A DNA stretch of 64,000 bases, taken from NCBI GenBank assembly GCA_035549075.1, contig DASZRT010000030.1, positions 1 to 64,000 on the forward strand. The letters run 5' to 3'. Below are positions 16,211 through 25,800 of the stretch, in pieces; within the stretch, counting starts at the first letter, position 1, and the number at the start of each line of letters is the position of its first letter. The stretch comes from DASZFV01 sp035549075. GTDB taxonomy: Bacteria; Myxococcota_A; Polyangia; Fen-1088. The notes beneath the pieces are model-generated. The model saw only the letters and a list, made by a program, of their open reading frames with translations, was not told the DNA's origin and did not search any database. The position numbers and the translations under genes were made by a program.

Positions 16211-17431
16211 ATGCTCCGATCGGCCGGGCGCTCCGGGCCTTGGTGGGTGGGTTTCGTTGGCGGGCTCGCGCTCGCCGTCGCGGCGACGCCCGCGCGCGCC
16301 AAGGGCGGCCCCAAGCCGCTCGAGGCCGAGCAGCAGATCAAGCCCGCCGACGGCTACTTCGACGAGGCGTTCGCCCTCGAGCCGGGCGGCGCGCATCTCT
16401 ACGCCATCCGCACCGACGGCGCGACCTTCGCGAAGCTCGAGATCGTCGATCTCGTGACGGGCAAGACGACGTCGTCGTTCGACCTGCCCGAAGGCGCGTC
16501 GCACGCGCCCATCGAGAGCCTGGAGCCGCTCGAGGGCGGCAAGGGCGTCGTGCTCGTCGCGCGCGAGGGCGCGGCCGAGCCGCCACGCTTCACGGCGATG
16601 CTCGTCGACGCCGCGGGCAAGGCCGGCGCGAAGACGCCCGACGCGACGGCGTTCGGCCGCCCCGCCGAGGATCGTTCGCTGTTGCTCGCCTTCGACCGCA
16701 AGCTGGGCGCGCACGACGGCGAGGCCACCTACACGATCACGCCGTACAAGCTCGACACGCTCGCGCCGGCCGGAAAGCCGCGCGTCTACAAGACGGGCGC
16801 GGGCGGCGAGCTCAAGAGCCCGCCCTTCCGGCTGCTCGACTTCAACGACGGCTACGCGCGCGCCGTGGGCGAGCGCCCCCGCGCCTACGACAAGAAGTCC
16901 GACGTCCGCGCGCCCGCGCGCATGGCCGTCCTCGACACGCTCACGGGCAAGCTCGTGCGCGAGGCGGAGATCGCCGACGTCATGGGCTGGCTCGAGGCGG
17001 CCAAGCTGCGGGCCCGCCACCCGGGCCGGGCCGTGTTCGCCGACCTCAACCCCAACGACTCGGGCGTCGATGTGCTGGACGCCATGGGGACCCGCAAGCC
17101 GGTCGAGCTCGCCGTGCCGTTCGGCCTCTACGATCCGAAGTCGATCACCGATCAAGAGGGGCCGGAGCCGGGCGCGTTCACGTTCGGCATCGCCATCGAC
17201 CCGCTCAACGCCGACGCCATCAAGCGGCAGAAGCCGGACCTCCCCATGCTCGACCTCTACGCCACGTCAGCAGGCAGCAAGCCCGACGCGTCGCCGACGC
17301 TGCGCGGGCGCGTCTTCATCCCACGCAACGTCACGTGGCGCGCCGGTTGGGGCAAGGTCGCCGTTCTCAAACGGTTCAAGAGCTTCACGCGTGGTGGTGA
17401 TGAGATCGACGTCTACGCCTTCAAACACTGA
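16211..17431 (+). CDS. Secreted hypothetical protein, possible beta-propeller
   Basis: The 406-residue product has a Sec signal (GLALAVAATPARA, cleavage near residue 31). The mature part has repeated strand-turn patterns such as LYAIRTDGATFAKLEIVDLVTGKTTSSF and MAVLDTLTGKLVREAEI. They resemble propeller blades, but no family motif is recognised. It starts 10 bases after the PilZ gene and its 3' end overlaps the next lipoprotein by 32 bases, so it likely heads the TonB-ExbBD operon. Function unknown. Confidence 0.78.
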   Translation: MLRSAGRSGPWWVGFVGGLALAVAATPARAKGGPKPLEAEQQIKPADGYFDEAFALEPGGAHLYAIRTDGATFAKLEIVDLVTGKTTSSFDLPEGASHAPIESLEPLEGGKGVVLVAREGAAEPPRFTAMLVDAAGKAGAKTPDATAFGRPAEDRSLLLAFDRKLGAHDGEATYTITPYKLDTLAPAGKPRVYKTGAGGELKSPPFRLLDFNDGYARAVGERPRAYDKKSDVRAPARMAVLDTLTGKLVREAEIADVMGWLEAAKLRARHPGRAVFADLNPNDSGVDVLDAMGTRKPVELAVPFGLYDPKSITDQEGPEPGAFTFGIAIDPLNADAIKRQKPDLPMLDLYATSAGSKPDASPTLRGRVFIPRNVTWRAGWGKVAVLKRFKSFTRGGDEIDVYAFKH

Positions 17432-18398
17432 GCGCTTGGCGCTCGCGTGCGCGCTCGTCGGTCTCGCGCTCGCCGCGGGCTGCTCGGACGTGCGCGGGCG
17501 CAAGCTCGTGCAGGAAGGAAACGATCTCTACAAAAGAGGGCGGTACGCCGACGCTGTCTCGGTATTTAGAGAGGCCGAGGCCCTGGTTCCCGATTTGCCT
17601 CAGCTGTGGCTCAACGAGGGCTACACGTGCCGGCAGCTCATCGTGCCGGGCGCGCACGATCCCGAGAGCCAGCGCGCCGTCGCCTGCGCGCTCCGAGCGT
17701 TCAAGCGGCTCGCGGCGCTGAGGCCCGGCGACGCGCGCGCCGACTCGCTCACGATCGACACGATGTTCGACGCGGGTGATCTGCGCGGGCTCGAGGTGCT
17801 GTTCCTCGAGCGCAACCGGCGCGCGCCCAACGACGTCGACGTCGTGCGCGGGCTGCAGCAGGTCTACTACAAGTGGGGGAAGTGGCCACAGGCGCTCAAC
17901 TGGTCGAAGCGCGCGGCGGCGCTGCGGCCCACCGACGCCGAGGCGCAGTACGGCGTCGGCACGTTCGTCTGGCAGCTCCTGTCGTCGAAGGGCGGCGGCG
18001 CCGAGATGGCGGCCTACGACCCGCGGCCGCGCCTGCCGCCCGAAAATGATGAAGGCGAGATCGCGGCGGCCGGCTCGGGCGTCGACAGCAAGGTGAGCAA
18101 AAACAAGAAGGCGAAGCCCGCCGCGCCGCCCGTTCCGGTCGCGCCGCCGCCGCCCGCGATCGCGGCCAACGACATCACGGGCGATCTGCGCGCGCAGCTG
18201 GCCGACGAGGGCATCCACTACCTGCGCGCGGCGCTGGAGCTGCGGCCGAAGTACGCCGAGGCGATGACGTACATCGCGCTCCTGTGGCGGCAAAAGTCGT
18301 TCGCGCTCTTCGGCAACCTGCCGGCTTGGCAGTCGGCCGTCGACGAATCCAACGAGTGGCAAAAGCGCGCGGCGGACGCGCGCGCGGGGAAGACCTAG
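17400..18398 (+). CDS. TPR-repeat lipoprotein
   Basis: The 332-residue product has a lipoprotein signal (GLALAAGC, Cys28) when started at ATG 17400; TTG 17436 is possible. TPR-like helices follow: ARG..LVQEGNDLYKRGRYADAVSVFREAEAL, then WPQALNWSKRAAALRPTDAEAQYGVG, and a final pair IHYLRAALELRPKYAEAMTYIALLWR. A Lys/Pro/Ala linker (~225-265) splits them. It sits two bases before tonB. Inference: a scaffold for the TonB system or its receptor. Confidence 0.83.
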   Translation: MRSTSTPSNTERLALACALVGLALAAGCSDVRGRKLVQEGNDLYKRGRYADAVSVFREAEALVPDLPQLWLNEGYTCRQLIVPGAHDPESQRAVACALRAFKRLAALRPGDARADSLTIDTMFDAGDLRGLEVLFLERNRRAPNDVDVVRGLQQVYYKWGKWPQALNWSKRAAALRPTDAEAQYGVGTFVWQLLSSKGGGAEMAAYDPRPRLPPENDEGEIAAAGSGVDSKVSKNKKAKPAAPPVPVAPPPPAIAANDITGDLRAQLADEGIHYLRAALELRPKYAEAMTYIALLWRQKSFALFGNLPAWQSAVDESNEWQKRAADARAGKT

Positions 18399-18399
18399 C

Positions 18400-19215
18400 G
18401 TGGCCTTCGAGGGCATGCGCGCGCAGTCGCGGCGAGGCTCGTCGCACGCGGGGCGGATCATGTTCGTCGCGGCGTTCGTCCTGCACGCGACGCTCATCGC
18501 GGGCGGCGTCGCGTACTCGTACTGGCACGTGGATGAGCTCACGCCGCCCACGCTGCGCGTGACGTTCATCTCCGCGGCGCCACCGCCGCCGCCGCCTCCC
18601 CCCCCGCCCGCCGGTGGTGGAGGCGTGAAGAAGAAGCTCGCGCTCAAGCCCAAGGTCGTCGAAGCACCCATCGTCGTGCCGAAGCCGACCGAGCTCGTGC
18701 AGCCGCGCGAGACGCCCGCGCCCGTGAAGAAGAAGACGTTTCGCCAGCACGAGGACGAAGAGGACGAGGACGACGAGCCCGCGGGCGTGAAGGGCGGCGT
18801 CAAAGGCGGCGTCGCGGGTGGGACGATCGGGGGCACGATCGGCGGCGAGATCGGCGGCGTCAAAGGCGGCACGCTCGGCGGCGTCGTCGGCAGCACGGGC
18901 GCGGCGCCCGTGAGCGGCGCGCCGAAGTTCCTACCGCCGCAGATGGGCGGCAACCAGAAGATCTCGGGCGACGACCCGCCCTTCCCCGCCGCCCTCAACC
19001 ACGGCGGCATCGAGTACGTCGTCCAGGCGAAGATCTGCGTGAGCCGAGAGGGCGGCGTCGAGAGCGTCACCGTCCTCAAACACGCCGACGCGCTCCTCGA
19101 CGACAACGTCGTCCAAACCGTAAAGAACAAATGGCGTTTCCGGCCGCTCACGGCCAACGGAAGCGCCGTGCCGTTTTGTTATTTCGGCCGCTTCGAATTC
19201 AAGTCGCATCTTTAA
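18400..19215 (+). CDS. tonB: TonB energy-transducer protein
   Basis: The 271-residue product has one N-terminal membrane helix (~20-41), a proline-rich stretch including about ten consecutive Pro (~59-70), a Lys/Glu-rich segment, and GGVKGG/GGTIGG repeats (~127-165). The C-terminal TonB domain reads VVQAKICVSREGGVESVTVLKHADALLDDNVVQTVKNKWRF, with an aromatic end. It transmits proton-motive energy from ExbBD to outer-membrane receptors. The GTG start at 18400 directly follows the previous stop; ATG 18415 is an alternative. Confidence 0.9.
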   Translation: MAFEGMRAQSRRGSSHAGRIMFVAAFVLHATLIAGGVAYSYWHVDELTPPTLRVTFISAAPPPPPPPPPPAGGGGVKKKLALKPKVVEAPIVVPKPTELVQPRETPAPVKKKTFRQHEDEEDEDDEPAGVKGGVKGGVAGGTIGGTIGGEIGGVKGGTLGGVVGSTGAAPVSGAPKFLPPQMGGNQKISGDDPPFPAALNHGGIEYVVQAKICVSREGGVESVTVLKHADALLDDNVVQTVKNKWRFRPLTANGSAVPFCYFGRFEFKSHL

Positions 19216-19251
19216 CCGCCCGATCCGCACAACGTCCAAGGAGAGAGAGAC

Positions 19252-19935
19252 ATGGATTTCACGCTCGTTGGTCTCTGGCACGAGATGGGCCCCGTCGCCC
19301 GCGGCGTGGTCGTCATCTTGTTGTCCATGTCGCTCTACTCGCTGGCGATCACGGGCGAGCGGCTGCTCGCCTACGCGCGCGGCAAGAAGCTGTCGCGGGC
19401 GTACATCGAGGCGCTCGCGCCGCACGTCGAGACGGCGGCGCGGCTGCCCGAGGCGGTGGGCCTCGAGAAAAAGTTCGTGGGCGCGCCCGTCGCGACCGTC
19501 GTCGGCTCGGGCGTGAACGAGTACGCGAAGTCGCTCGCGGCCGGCTCGAGGTCGTCGTCGGCGTTCGACGTCGCCGAGGCCGTCAACCGCACGATGGAGC
19601 GCGTGAAGGAGCGCGAGCTCGCGGGCCTGCGCCGCGGCCTGCCCGTGCTCGCGACCGTCGCGTCGTCGGCGCCGTTCGTCGGCCTGTTCGGCACCGTCGG
19701 CGGCATCATCACCGCCTTCCAGAAGCTCGCCGACCCGACCAAGGGCGGCGGCGGCATCGGCACGGTCTCGGCCGGCATCGCCGAGGCGCTCATCACGACG
19801 GCCGTCGGCCTCGGCGTCGCGATCCTGACGGTGTGGTTCTACAACTACTTCATGGCGAAGCTCGACGATCTCACGATCGACATCGACGAGACGGCGTCGG
19901 AGCTCGTCGACTCGATCCTCAAGAGCCACGCCTGA
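19252..19935 (+). CDS. exbB: ExbB/TolQ/MotA-family proton channel subunit
   Basis: The 227-residue inner-membrane protein has an N-terminal helix (~15-33) and two C-terminal helices. The family core reads LPVLATVASSAPFVGLFGTVGGIITAF, followed by GIAEALITTAVGLGVAILTVWFYNYF. A good ribosome site (AAGGAGAG) precedes ATG 19252. It forms the proton channel with the two ExbD proteins downstream, energising TonB. Confidence 0.94.
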   Translation: MDFTLVGLWHEMGPVARGVVVILLSMSLYSLAITGERLLAYARGKKLSRAYIEALAPHVETAARLPEAVGLEKKFVGAPVATVVGSGVNEYAKSLAAGSRSSSAFDVAEAVNRTMERVKERELAGLRRGLPVLATVASSAPFVGLFGTVGGIITAFQKLADPTKGGGGIGTVSAGIAEALITTAVGLGVAILTVWFYNYFMAKLDDLTIDIDETASELVDSILKSHA

Positions 19936-19941
19936 GCTGAC

Positions 19942-20421
19942 GTGAGCGCGCCCGCCACCGACGAGCTGCCGCCCGCGCGCCCGCACCCGCGGCGGCAGCT
20001 CAAATCCAAGCGTCACGCCAAGGGCGGCCTGCGCGCCGAGATCAACGTGACCCCGCTCGTCGACGTCGTGCTCGTGCTGCTCATCATCTTCATGGTCATC
20101 ACGCCCATGATCGCGCGCGGCGTGAACGTCGAGCTGCCCGTGACGGCCCACCACGACAAGAAGAACGACGACAACAAAGATCTCATCGTCTCGGTGACGG
20201 CGTCGGGCGACGTCTACCTCGGCGCCGACAAGATCGCCGTCGAGAAGCTCACGGCGGCGATCGCCGACGAGCGCCGGCGCGCCCCCGACAAGGGCATCTT
20301 CCTCAAGGCCGACCACCGCGCGCGCTACGGCGCCGCGCGCGAGGCCATGGAGGCCGTGCACCGCGCCGGCGTCGAGGACATCCAGATCGGGACGGACGAA
20401 AAGAAAGAAGGCGCGAAGTAA
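19942..20421 (+). CDS. exbD: ExbD/TolR-family protein (first copy)
   Basis: The 159-residue product has a basic cytoplasmic N-terminus, then the single helix with the conserved proton-path Asp: INVTPLVDVVLVLLIIFMV (~33-51). The periplasmic domain (DLIVSVTASGDVYLGADKI..., ending VEDIQIGTDE) is typical. The start is GTG 19942. Its TAA overlaps the next ATG (TAATG). Confidence 0.92.
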   Translation: MSAPATDELPPARPHPRRQLKSKRHAKGGLRAEINVTPLVDVVLVLLIIFMVITPMIARGVNVELPVTAHHDKKNDDNKDLIVSVTASGDVYLGADKIAVEKLTAAIADERRRAPDKGIFLKADHRARYGAAREAMEAVHRAGVEDIQIGTDEKKEGAK

Positions 20422-20837
20422 TGGCCTTCTCCGTCGGCGGCGCCAAAGGACGGCCCTCTGGCGAAATCAACGTCACGCCGCTCATCGACATCGTGCTCGT
20501 GCTGCTCATCATCTTCATGGTGATGACGCCGGTGATGCTGAAAGAGCTGGTCGCGAAGGTGCCGCAGAAGAGCACCGAGCTCGTGCCTCAGCCACCGGGC
20601 GACAACCCGATCGTCGTCGCCGTCGACGCGCACGACGCCGTCACGCTCAACGGCGAAGCCGTCGCCGCCGAATCGCTCGCGGGCGCCGTCGGTGAGCGCC
20701 TCGCGCACGATCGCCAGAAGGTCGTGTTCTTCAAGATCGACGACGACGCGAGCTATGGCACCGCGGTGCGGATCATGGACGTCTGCAAGGGCGCGGGCGC
20801 GGCGACGCTCGGAATCATCACCAAAGACGAGAAATAG
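20421..20837 (+). CDS. exbD: ExbD/TolR-family protein (second copy)
   Basis: The 138-residue paralogue of the preceding gene has the helix INVTPLIDIVLVLLIIFMV. The two copies share the helix nearly exactly but have different periplasmic domains (here VAVDAHDAVTLNGEAV and a YGTAVRIMDVCKGAG end). Tandem non-identical exbD genes are common in myxobacterial Ton systems and may set receptor specificity or heteromeric stators. A perfect hairpin follows the stop. Confidence 0.92.
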   Translation: MAFSVGGAKGRPSGEINVTPLIDIVLVLLIIFMVMTPVMLKELVAKVPQKSTELVPQPPGDNPIVVAVDAHDAVTLNGEAVAAESLAGAVGERLAHDRQKVVFFKIDDDASYGTAVRIMDVCKGAGAATLGIITKDEK

Positions 20838-20853
20838 CGGCCGAAGCAGCTGA

Positions 20854-20888
20854 CCAACGAGCGCAGGCCTGCGTGAGCCGCTCGTTGG
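20854..20888 (+). terminator. Hairpin after the exbD pair
   Basis: The 10-base perfect stem ccaacgagcg / cgctcgttgg with a 15-base loop begins 16 bases after the exbD stop. There is no clear U-run, so termination would be weak or factor-assisted. Confidence 0.5.
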
Positions 20889-20891
20889 GTT

Positions 20892-20926
20892 GAAATTCCG
20901 TCAACTCTGCCGAAATTCCGTCAACT
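20892..20926. repeat. Direct repeat pair upstream of the 21102 lipoprotein gene
   Basis: The 15-base sequence gaaattccgtcaact occurs twice (20892-20906 and 20912-20926), with starts exactly 20 bases apart, about two helical turns. It lies in the 264-base gap between exbD and the surface lipoprotein, upstream of a promoter-like element. The arrangement suits a cooperative activator or repressor. Confidence 0.6.
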
Positions 20927-21010
20927 GACGTCGGGAAATCGCGTTCGCACGCATCCCGTGCGATCTGCATGTACGACGCTTCGTTAAAGGTGAGAGGCGA
21001 ACAGCCGAAT

Positions 21011-21039
21011 TTCCCACCGCGCAATTTCGCTGTTACGAT
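21011..21039 (+). promoter_or_regulatory. Putative promoter of the 21102 lipoprotein / receptor unit
   Basis: TTCCCA (21011-21016), a 17-base spacer and TACGAT (21034-21039), the latter preceded by TG as in an extended -10. It lies 85 bases downstream of the direct-repeat pair. Confidence 0.4.
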
Positions 21040-21101
21040 GCTGCCCCGACGGGGGGGTGAGCAGACCTCGCCCGACGTCACCAACGGTAAAGGAGCTCCG
21101 A

Positions 21102-22775
21102 ATGAAACGGTTCTTCCCGCGGGCTGTTCGAGAGAGCCTGCTCGGCCTCGTCGTGTTGGCGGCCACGGCGTGCGCGCCGACCTCCAACGTGAAATCGGGG
21201 GCGCCGGAGTTGCTTTCGATGAGCATCGTCGATCCTTCGGGCTCGAGCGTCGTCATGACGCCGACGACGGCCGATTGCGTGGGCTTCAAGCCTGTCGCCG
21301 CGGACAGCGGCGCCGGGGGCAGCGGCGGCTCGACGGGCGACGCTTCGACTGACGGTGCGAGCGACGCCATCGGCGACGCGCAGAGCGCGCTAACGGGCGA
21401 CGCCTCGGACGACGCGACGGCCGACGGTGGCGTGGCCGACGCGGGCGACGGCGCGACGGGCGACGCTTCTTCGACGGGCGATGCTTCGTCTGATGCTTCG
21501 TCTGATGCTTCGTCGACGGACGGCGCTGCCGGTGACGCTTCGGCTGGCGACGGCGGCGCGGGCAACGAGAGCGCGGCCAAAGAAGGCGGCGATTGCGATC
21601 CGATGGCCGACGGCGTCTGCCTGCTCGCGGGCGTCGTATGCCACTGCGTCGCCAAGGACATGTGCGACCCGACGATCGATTCGGCCAACGCGACGACGAA
21701 CGGCACGCTCGTGTGCACGTTCGCGCCGATGTCGACGGTCGTCGCGACGTTCGACCGCCTCCTCGACACGGCGCCGTTCCTCGATGCGACGGGGAACCCG
21801 CAGACGGCGACGGCCGCGACGCTCGCGATCACGCCGACGCCGACGCCGGCCCCGACGGCCGTCGGGACCTACCGCTCGGACGGCTCGCCGACGGGCCTCG
21901 TGTTCCCGATGTTCTTCGGCCGCAGCGGCCCGACGGTGACGCTCGTGGGGGCGCCCGGCCTCCCGACGAGCTCGACGATCGGCGCCACGCTCGACGGCAG
22001 CGTCCTGATGGCCAAGGACGGCAAGACGGCGTTCGAAGGCATGACGGCGCTCATGGGCGGCAAGGTCACGTTCAAGACGGACGCCTTCACGTTCGGCGGC
22101 ATCACGGTGCCCGCGCCCCCTCCCCCGGCGAGCGACAACTCGGGCTCGGACATGATGACGGGCTGCCCCGGCTCCGGTGGTGACACCGGCACGGGCGGCG
22201 CGACCGGCGGTTCGGGCGGCGCGACCGGTGGCTTGGGCGGCGCGACCGGCGGCTCGGGCGGCGCGACCGGCGGTTCGGGCGGCGTTGGCGGGATCGGTGG
22301 CGTCGGTGGGATCGGCGGCGTCGGCGGTTCGATCGGCGGCGCGGCAGGCAGCACGTCCGACGCGGGCGTGGCCGATGCGGGCGACGCGGCGGCGACCGGC
22401 GGCTCGGACGGCAGCTCGCCCGACGCGGCGGCGGGGGACGCGGCCGACGAGGCCTCGGCGCCCTCCACCGATGTCCCGGCCGACATGAGCACGGGCTCGA
22501 TCTCGATCGCCTTCAACAACCCGGTCGGCAAAGACGTCCTCGGCCACATCAAGATCACGGAGGACGGACAGCCCTTCACCGACTTCGTCGCTCCCGCCGA
22601 CACCGACTTCCCGACGGCGACCGTCGTGCTCAAGCCCAAGACGATGTGGGCCGCGGGCAAGACCTACACGGTGACCGTCGACGCGAACGCCGCCGACGTG
22701 TTCGGCGCCAAGCTGGGCACGGCGCCGGATCCCGTGTCGTTCACCATGAGCAAGTCCACCTCGAGCTCGAACTGA
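21102..22775 (+). CDS. Surface lipoprotein with Asp/Ala- and Gly-rich repeats and Ig-like (SbsA/Big_5-type) end
   Basis: The 557-residue product starts at ATG 21102, with AGGAG 7 bases upstream, and has a lipoprotein signal (AATAC, Cys24). Residues ~70-165 are GDAS/DAS repeats. A short Cys-containing segment (GGDCDPMADGVCLL..CHCVAKDMCDP) follows. The middle contains one Ig-like unit, residues ~365-425 are ATGGSGG repeats, and the C-terminus is a second Ig-like unit (ISIAFNNPVGKDVLGHIKI ... YTVTVDANAADVFG) of the SbsA type. It directly precedes the TonB-dependent receptor, so it may be an outer-membrane partner of that receptor (inference). Confidence 0.83.
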   Translation: MKRFFPRAVRESLLGLVVLAATACAPTSNVKSGAPELLSMSIVDPSGSSVVMTPTTADCVGFKPVAADSGAGGSGGSTGDASTDGASDAIGDAQSALTGDASDDATADGGVADAGDGATGDASSTGDASSDASSDASSTDGAAGDASAGDGGAGNESAAKEGGDCDPMADGVCLLAGVVCHCVAKDMCDPTIDSANATTNGTLVCTFAPMSTVVATFDRLLDTAPFLDATGNPQTATAATLAITPTPTPAPTAVGTYRSDGSPTGLVFPMFFGRSGPTVTLVGAPGLPTSSTIGATLDGSVLMAKDGKTAFEGMTALMGGKVTFKTDAFTFGGITVPAPPPPASDNSGSDMMTGCPGSGGDTGTGGATGGSGGATGGLGGATGGSGGATGGSGGVGGIGGVGGIGGVGGSIGGAAGSTSDAGVADAGDAAATGGSDGSSPDAAAGDAADEASAPSTDVPADMSTGSISIAFNNPVGKDVLGHIKITEDGQPFTDFVAPADTDFPTATVVLKPKTMWAAGKTYTVTVDANAADVFGAKLGTAPDPVSFTMSKSTSSSN

Positions 22776-22839
22776 GGCCGACGCGATGACGACCAAAGCT
22801 TCCAAACAATCGTTCCCGCAGACCCGCGAGGGAGGCCTG

Positions 22840-25800
22840 ATGAACCGCATTCGCCGGACCGCAACGACCCTGCGGCTCGCCATGAGCTTCGTGGCCGTCA
22901 CGACGCTCGTGGGCGCGAGCCGCTCGGCGCTCGCGCAGGAGACCACGGGCCGCGTCGTCGGCAGCGTCGTCGATCAGACGTCGGGCAAGCCGATCGGCGG
23001 CGTCACCGTCATCGTTCAAGGCCCGCAGGGCGAAGACGCGACGATCACCGACGACGCCGGCCAGTACTCGTTCTCGAGCCTGCCCGTCGGCACGTACGTC
23101 ATTCGCTATTACCTCGCCAACACGTCGACGCAGGTCGAGCAGCCGGGCGTCAAGGTGTCGGCCGAGAAGACCGTGCGCGTGAACGCCAAGATCGCGACGA
23201 CGCCCGAGGCCGCCGCGCAGCAGACCTACGTCATCACGGGCAAGGCGCCCACCGTCGACGTCGGCAGCTCGCGCATCGGCGCGACGTTCGACGAGGACTT
23301 CACGCTCAAGCTCGCCGTGCCGCCGAACTACGGCGCGGTCATCTCGAAGGCGCCCGGCGCCTTCATCGATGCCAGCGGCAACGTCTCGATCGGCGGCGCG
23401 ACGGGCCTCGAGAACATCTACGTCGTCAACGGCGTGAACGTCACGGGCCTTCGTTACGGCAACCTCGACGCCGGCACGGCGTCGATCGGCGGCGGCACGA
23501 ACCTGCCGACGGAGTTCCTCACGCAGATCGACGTCAACAGCGGCGGCTACCAGGCCGAGTTCGGCGGCGCGATGGGCGGCGTCATCAACACCGTCCTCAA
23601 GAGCGGCTCGAACGAGTTCCACGGCAGCGTCTTCGCCTCGTACGCGCCGTACTGGCTCTCGGCCGATCCGTCGATCGTGCACGTCGAGGGCAGCGCCCTC
23701 GCGGCCGTGCGCAAGCCCGACTTCGACGACCGCATCGGCTTCGAGGTCGGCGGCCCCCTCATCAAGGACAAGCTGTTCTTCTGGCTGGGCATGGCGCCGC
23801 AGGCCGTCGACACGCACGTCCACCGCCTGACCTACGCGCTGCAGGACGACGGCACCGGCAACGCCGCGACCAACGCCGACGGCACCTACAAGACCACCTT
23901 CCTGCCCGACGCGACCCGCCGCCTCAACGAGACGCACCGGACGTACACCTACGCCGCCAAGCTCGACTTCATCCCGGCGCCCGAGCACCGCCTCGAGCTC
24001 ACGCTGTTCGGCACGCCGAACTTCAACAACCAGATGCGCTCGTTCCAGAACGGCCAAGAGATCGACGCCGCCTTCCCGCAGAACGGCCAGACGACGTGGG
24101 CCCAAGAAGCGCTCACGAAGGTCAACAACGACGTCTCGGCGCACTGGTCGTCGAAGCTCTTCGATCGCCACTGGCAGATCGACGCGACGGCCGCGCTGCA
24201 CGACGAGTACTTCTACCAGCGCTCGCCCGACTCCTCGCTCAACGGCCTCAACCAGCTCGAGTACCACGGCAGCAACCTCTACGACCTCGAGGGCATCGGC
24301 GGCTGCGCGCCCATCACGGGCTCGGGCGGCAACACGTACGCCTCGCCCTTCCAGCCCTGCCCCGTCAACCCCGCCTACCACCGCGGCGGCTTCGGCACCG
24401 TGCAGAAGTACACGGCCAACCGCTGGAGCGGTGAGCTCAAGTCGACGAACATCTTCGAGGCGGGCGGCCACAACGAGCTCAAGTACGGTTGGCACGGCGA
24501 CCTCTCGACGATGGACCTCGAGCGCTACTACTCGGGCCCACCGGGCGCCCGCTCGCTCGTGTGGTTCGACGGCAGCGGCGTCAACACGCAGAACTTTTAC
24601 GGGCTCCAGGGCCAGTACCCGTCGGACTTCGGCTCGCGCTACCCATACTCGGACCTCGCGCAGTCGCCGCTCTACAAGGACGAGCTCAAGGCCGACGTGA
24701 AGAGCCTCTCGAACGCGTTCTTCGTCCAGGAGTCATTCAGCCCGGCCGCCCTCCGCAACCTCTCGATCAACGTCGGCCTGCGCTACGAGATGCAGAAGAT
24801 GTATGACCTCAACGGGTCGTCGTTCCTGAGCTCGGACAACCTCGGGCCGCGCGTCGGCGCCGTGTTCGATCCGTTCAACGACGGTCGGTCGAAGGTCTCG
24901 GCCAACTACGGCCGCTTCTTCGAGGCGATCCCGATGGACCTCGCGGCCCGCTACTTCGGCGGCGAGAACTACCTCGATCGTTACGGCGTCCCGCCGTCGA
25001 GCTGCGCCAACAGCAACCCGCTCACGTGGACGGGCGCGGGCGATTACCGCGGCTGCGAGCTGCCGGCCGCGGGCTCGAACAAGGGTGACGTCGCCGGCGG
25101 CTACATGCCGGTCAACAACTCGGAGTACAAGCAGTCGCACATCCAGGGCCAGTACCAGAACGAGGTCGTCGCGACGCTCGAGCGCGAGATCTTCGACGAC
25201 ACGAGCGTGCGCCTCGACTACACGCACCGCTGGCTCGGCACGATCGTCGAGGACGGCTACGGCGACGGCACGTTCGTCGGTGTCCTCGGCAACCCGGGCC
25301 ACGTGCCGGCCGAGGCGCTCGCCGACGCCGACAAGGAGCTCGCCGACGCCAACTCGCAGGCGATGACGTTGCAGAAGGCCTCGGACGCGGCGGCGGCGGC
25401 GGCCAAGGCGGCGCCCATGGACACGGCGAAGGCGACGGCGGCGGCCGACGCGGCCTCGGCGGCGGCCAACGCGGCCTCGGCGGCCTCGAGCGCGCAGACG
25501 AAGGACGTCACGCTCCACTCGCTGGCGAACGCCCCCAAGCCCGAGCGCACGTACGACGCGATCTCGGCGTCGGTCAACCACCGCCTCGCGAAGAACTGGT
25601 TCCTGCGCGGCTCGTACACGTGGTCGCGCCTCGTCGGCAACTACGACGGCCTCTTCCAGACGCAGGGCTCGTACTATTCGCCCAACGGCACGAACGCCTA
25701 CGACACCGCCGACCTCTACCTCAACTACCACGGCTACCTGCCCAACGACCACACGCATCAGGCCAAGGTCGACGGCTACTACACGCTCGACGCTGGCCCC

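Noticed and set aside
22185..22350. Periodic GC repeat in the 21102 lipoprotein gene
   Set aside because: It encodes ATGGSGG repeats in frame; a protein linker, not an independent element.
22741..24495. Very long antisense frame opposite the TonB receptor
   Set aside because: Long antisense frames are expected at this G+C; the sequence is Arg/Val/Asp-rich with no domain pattern, while the plus frame has full receptor motifs.
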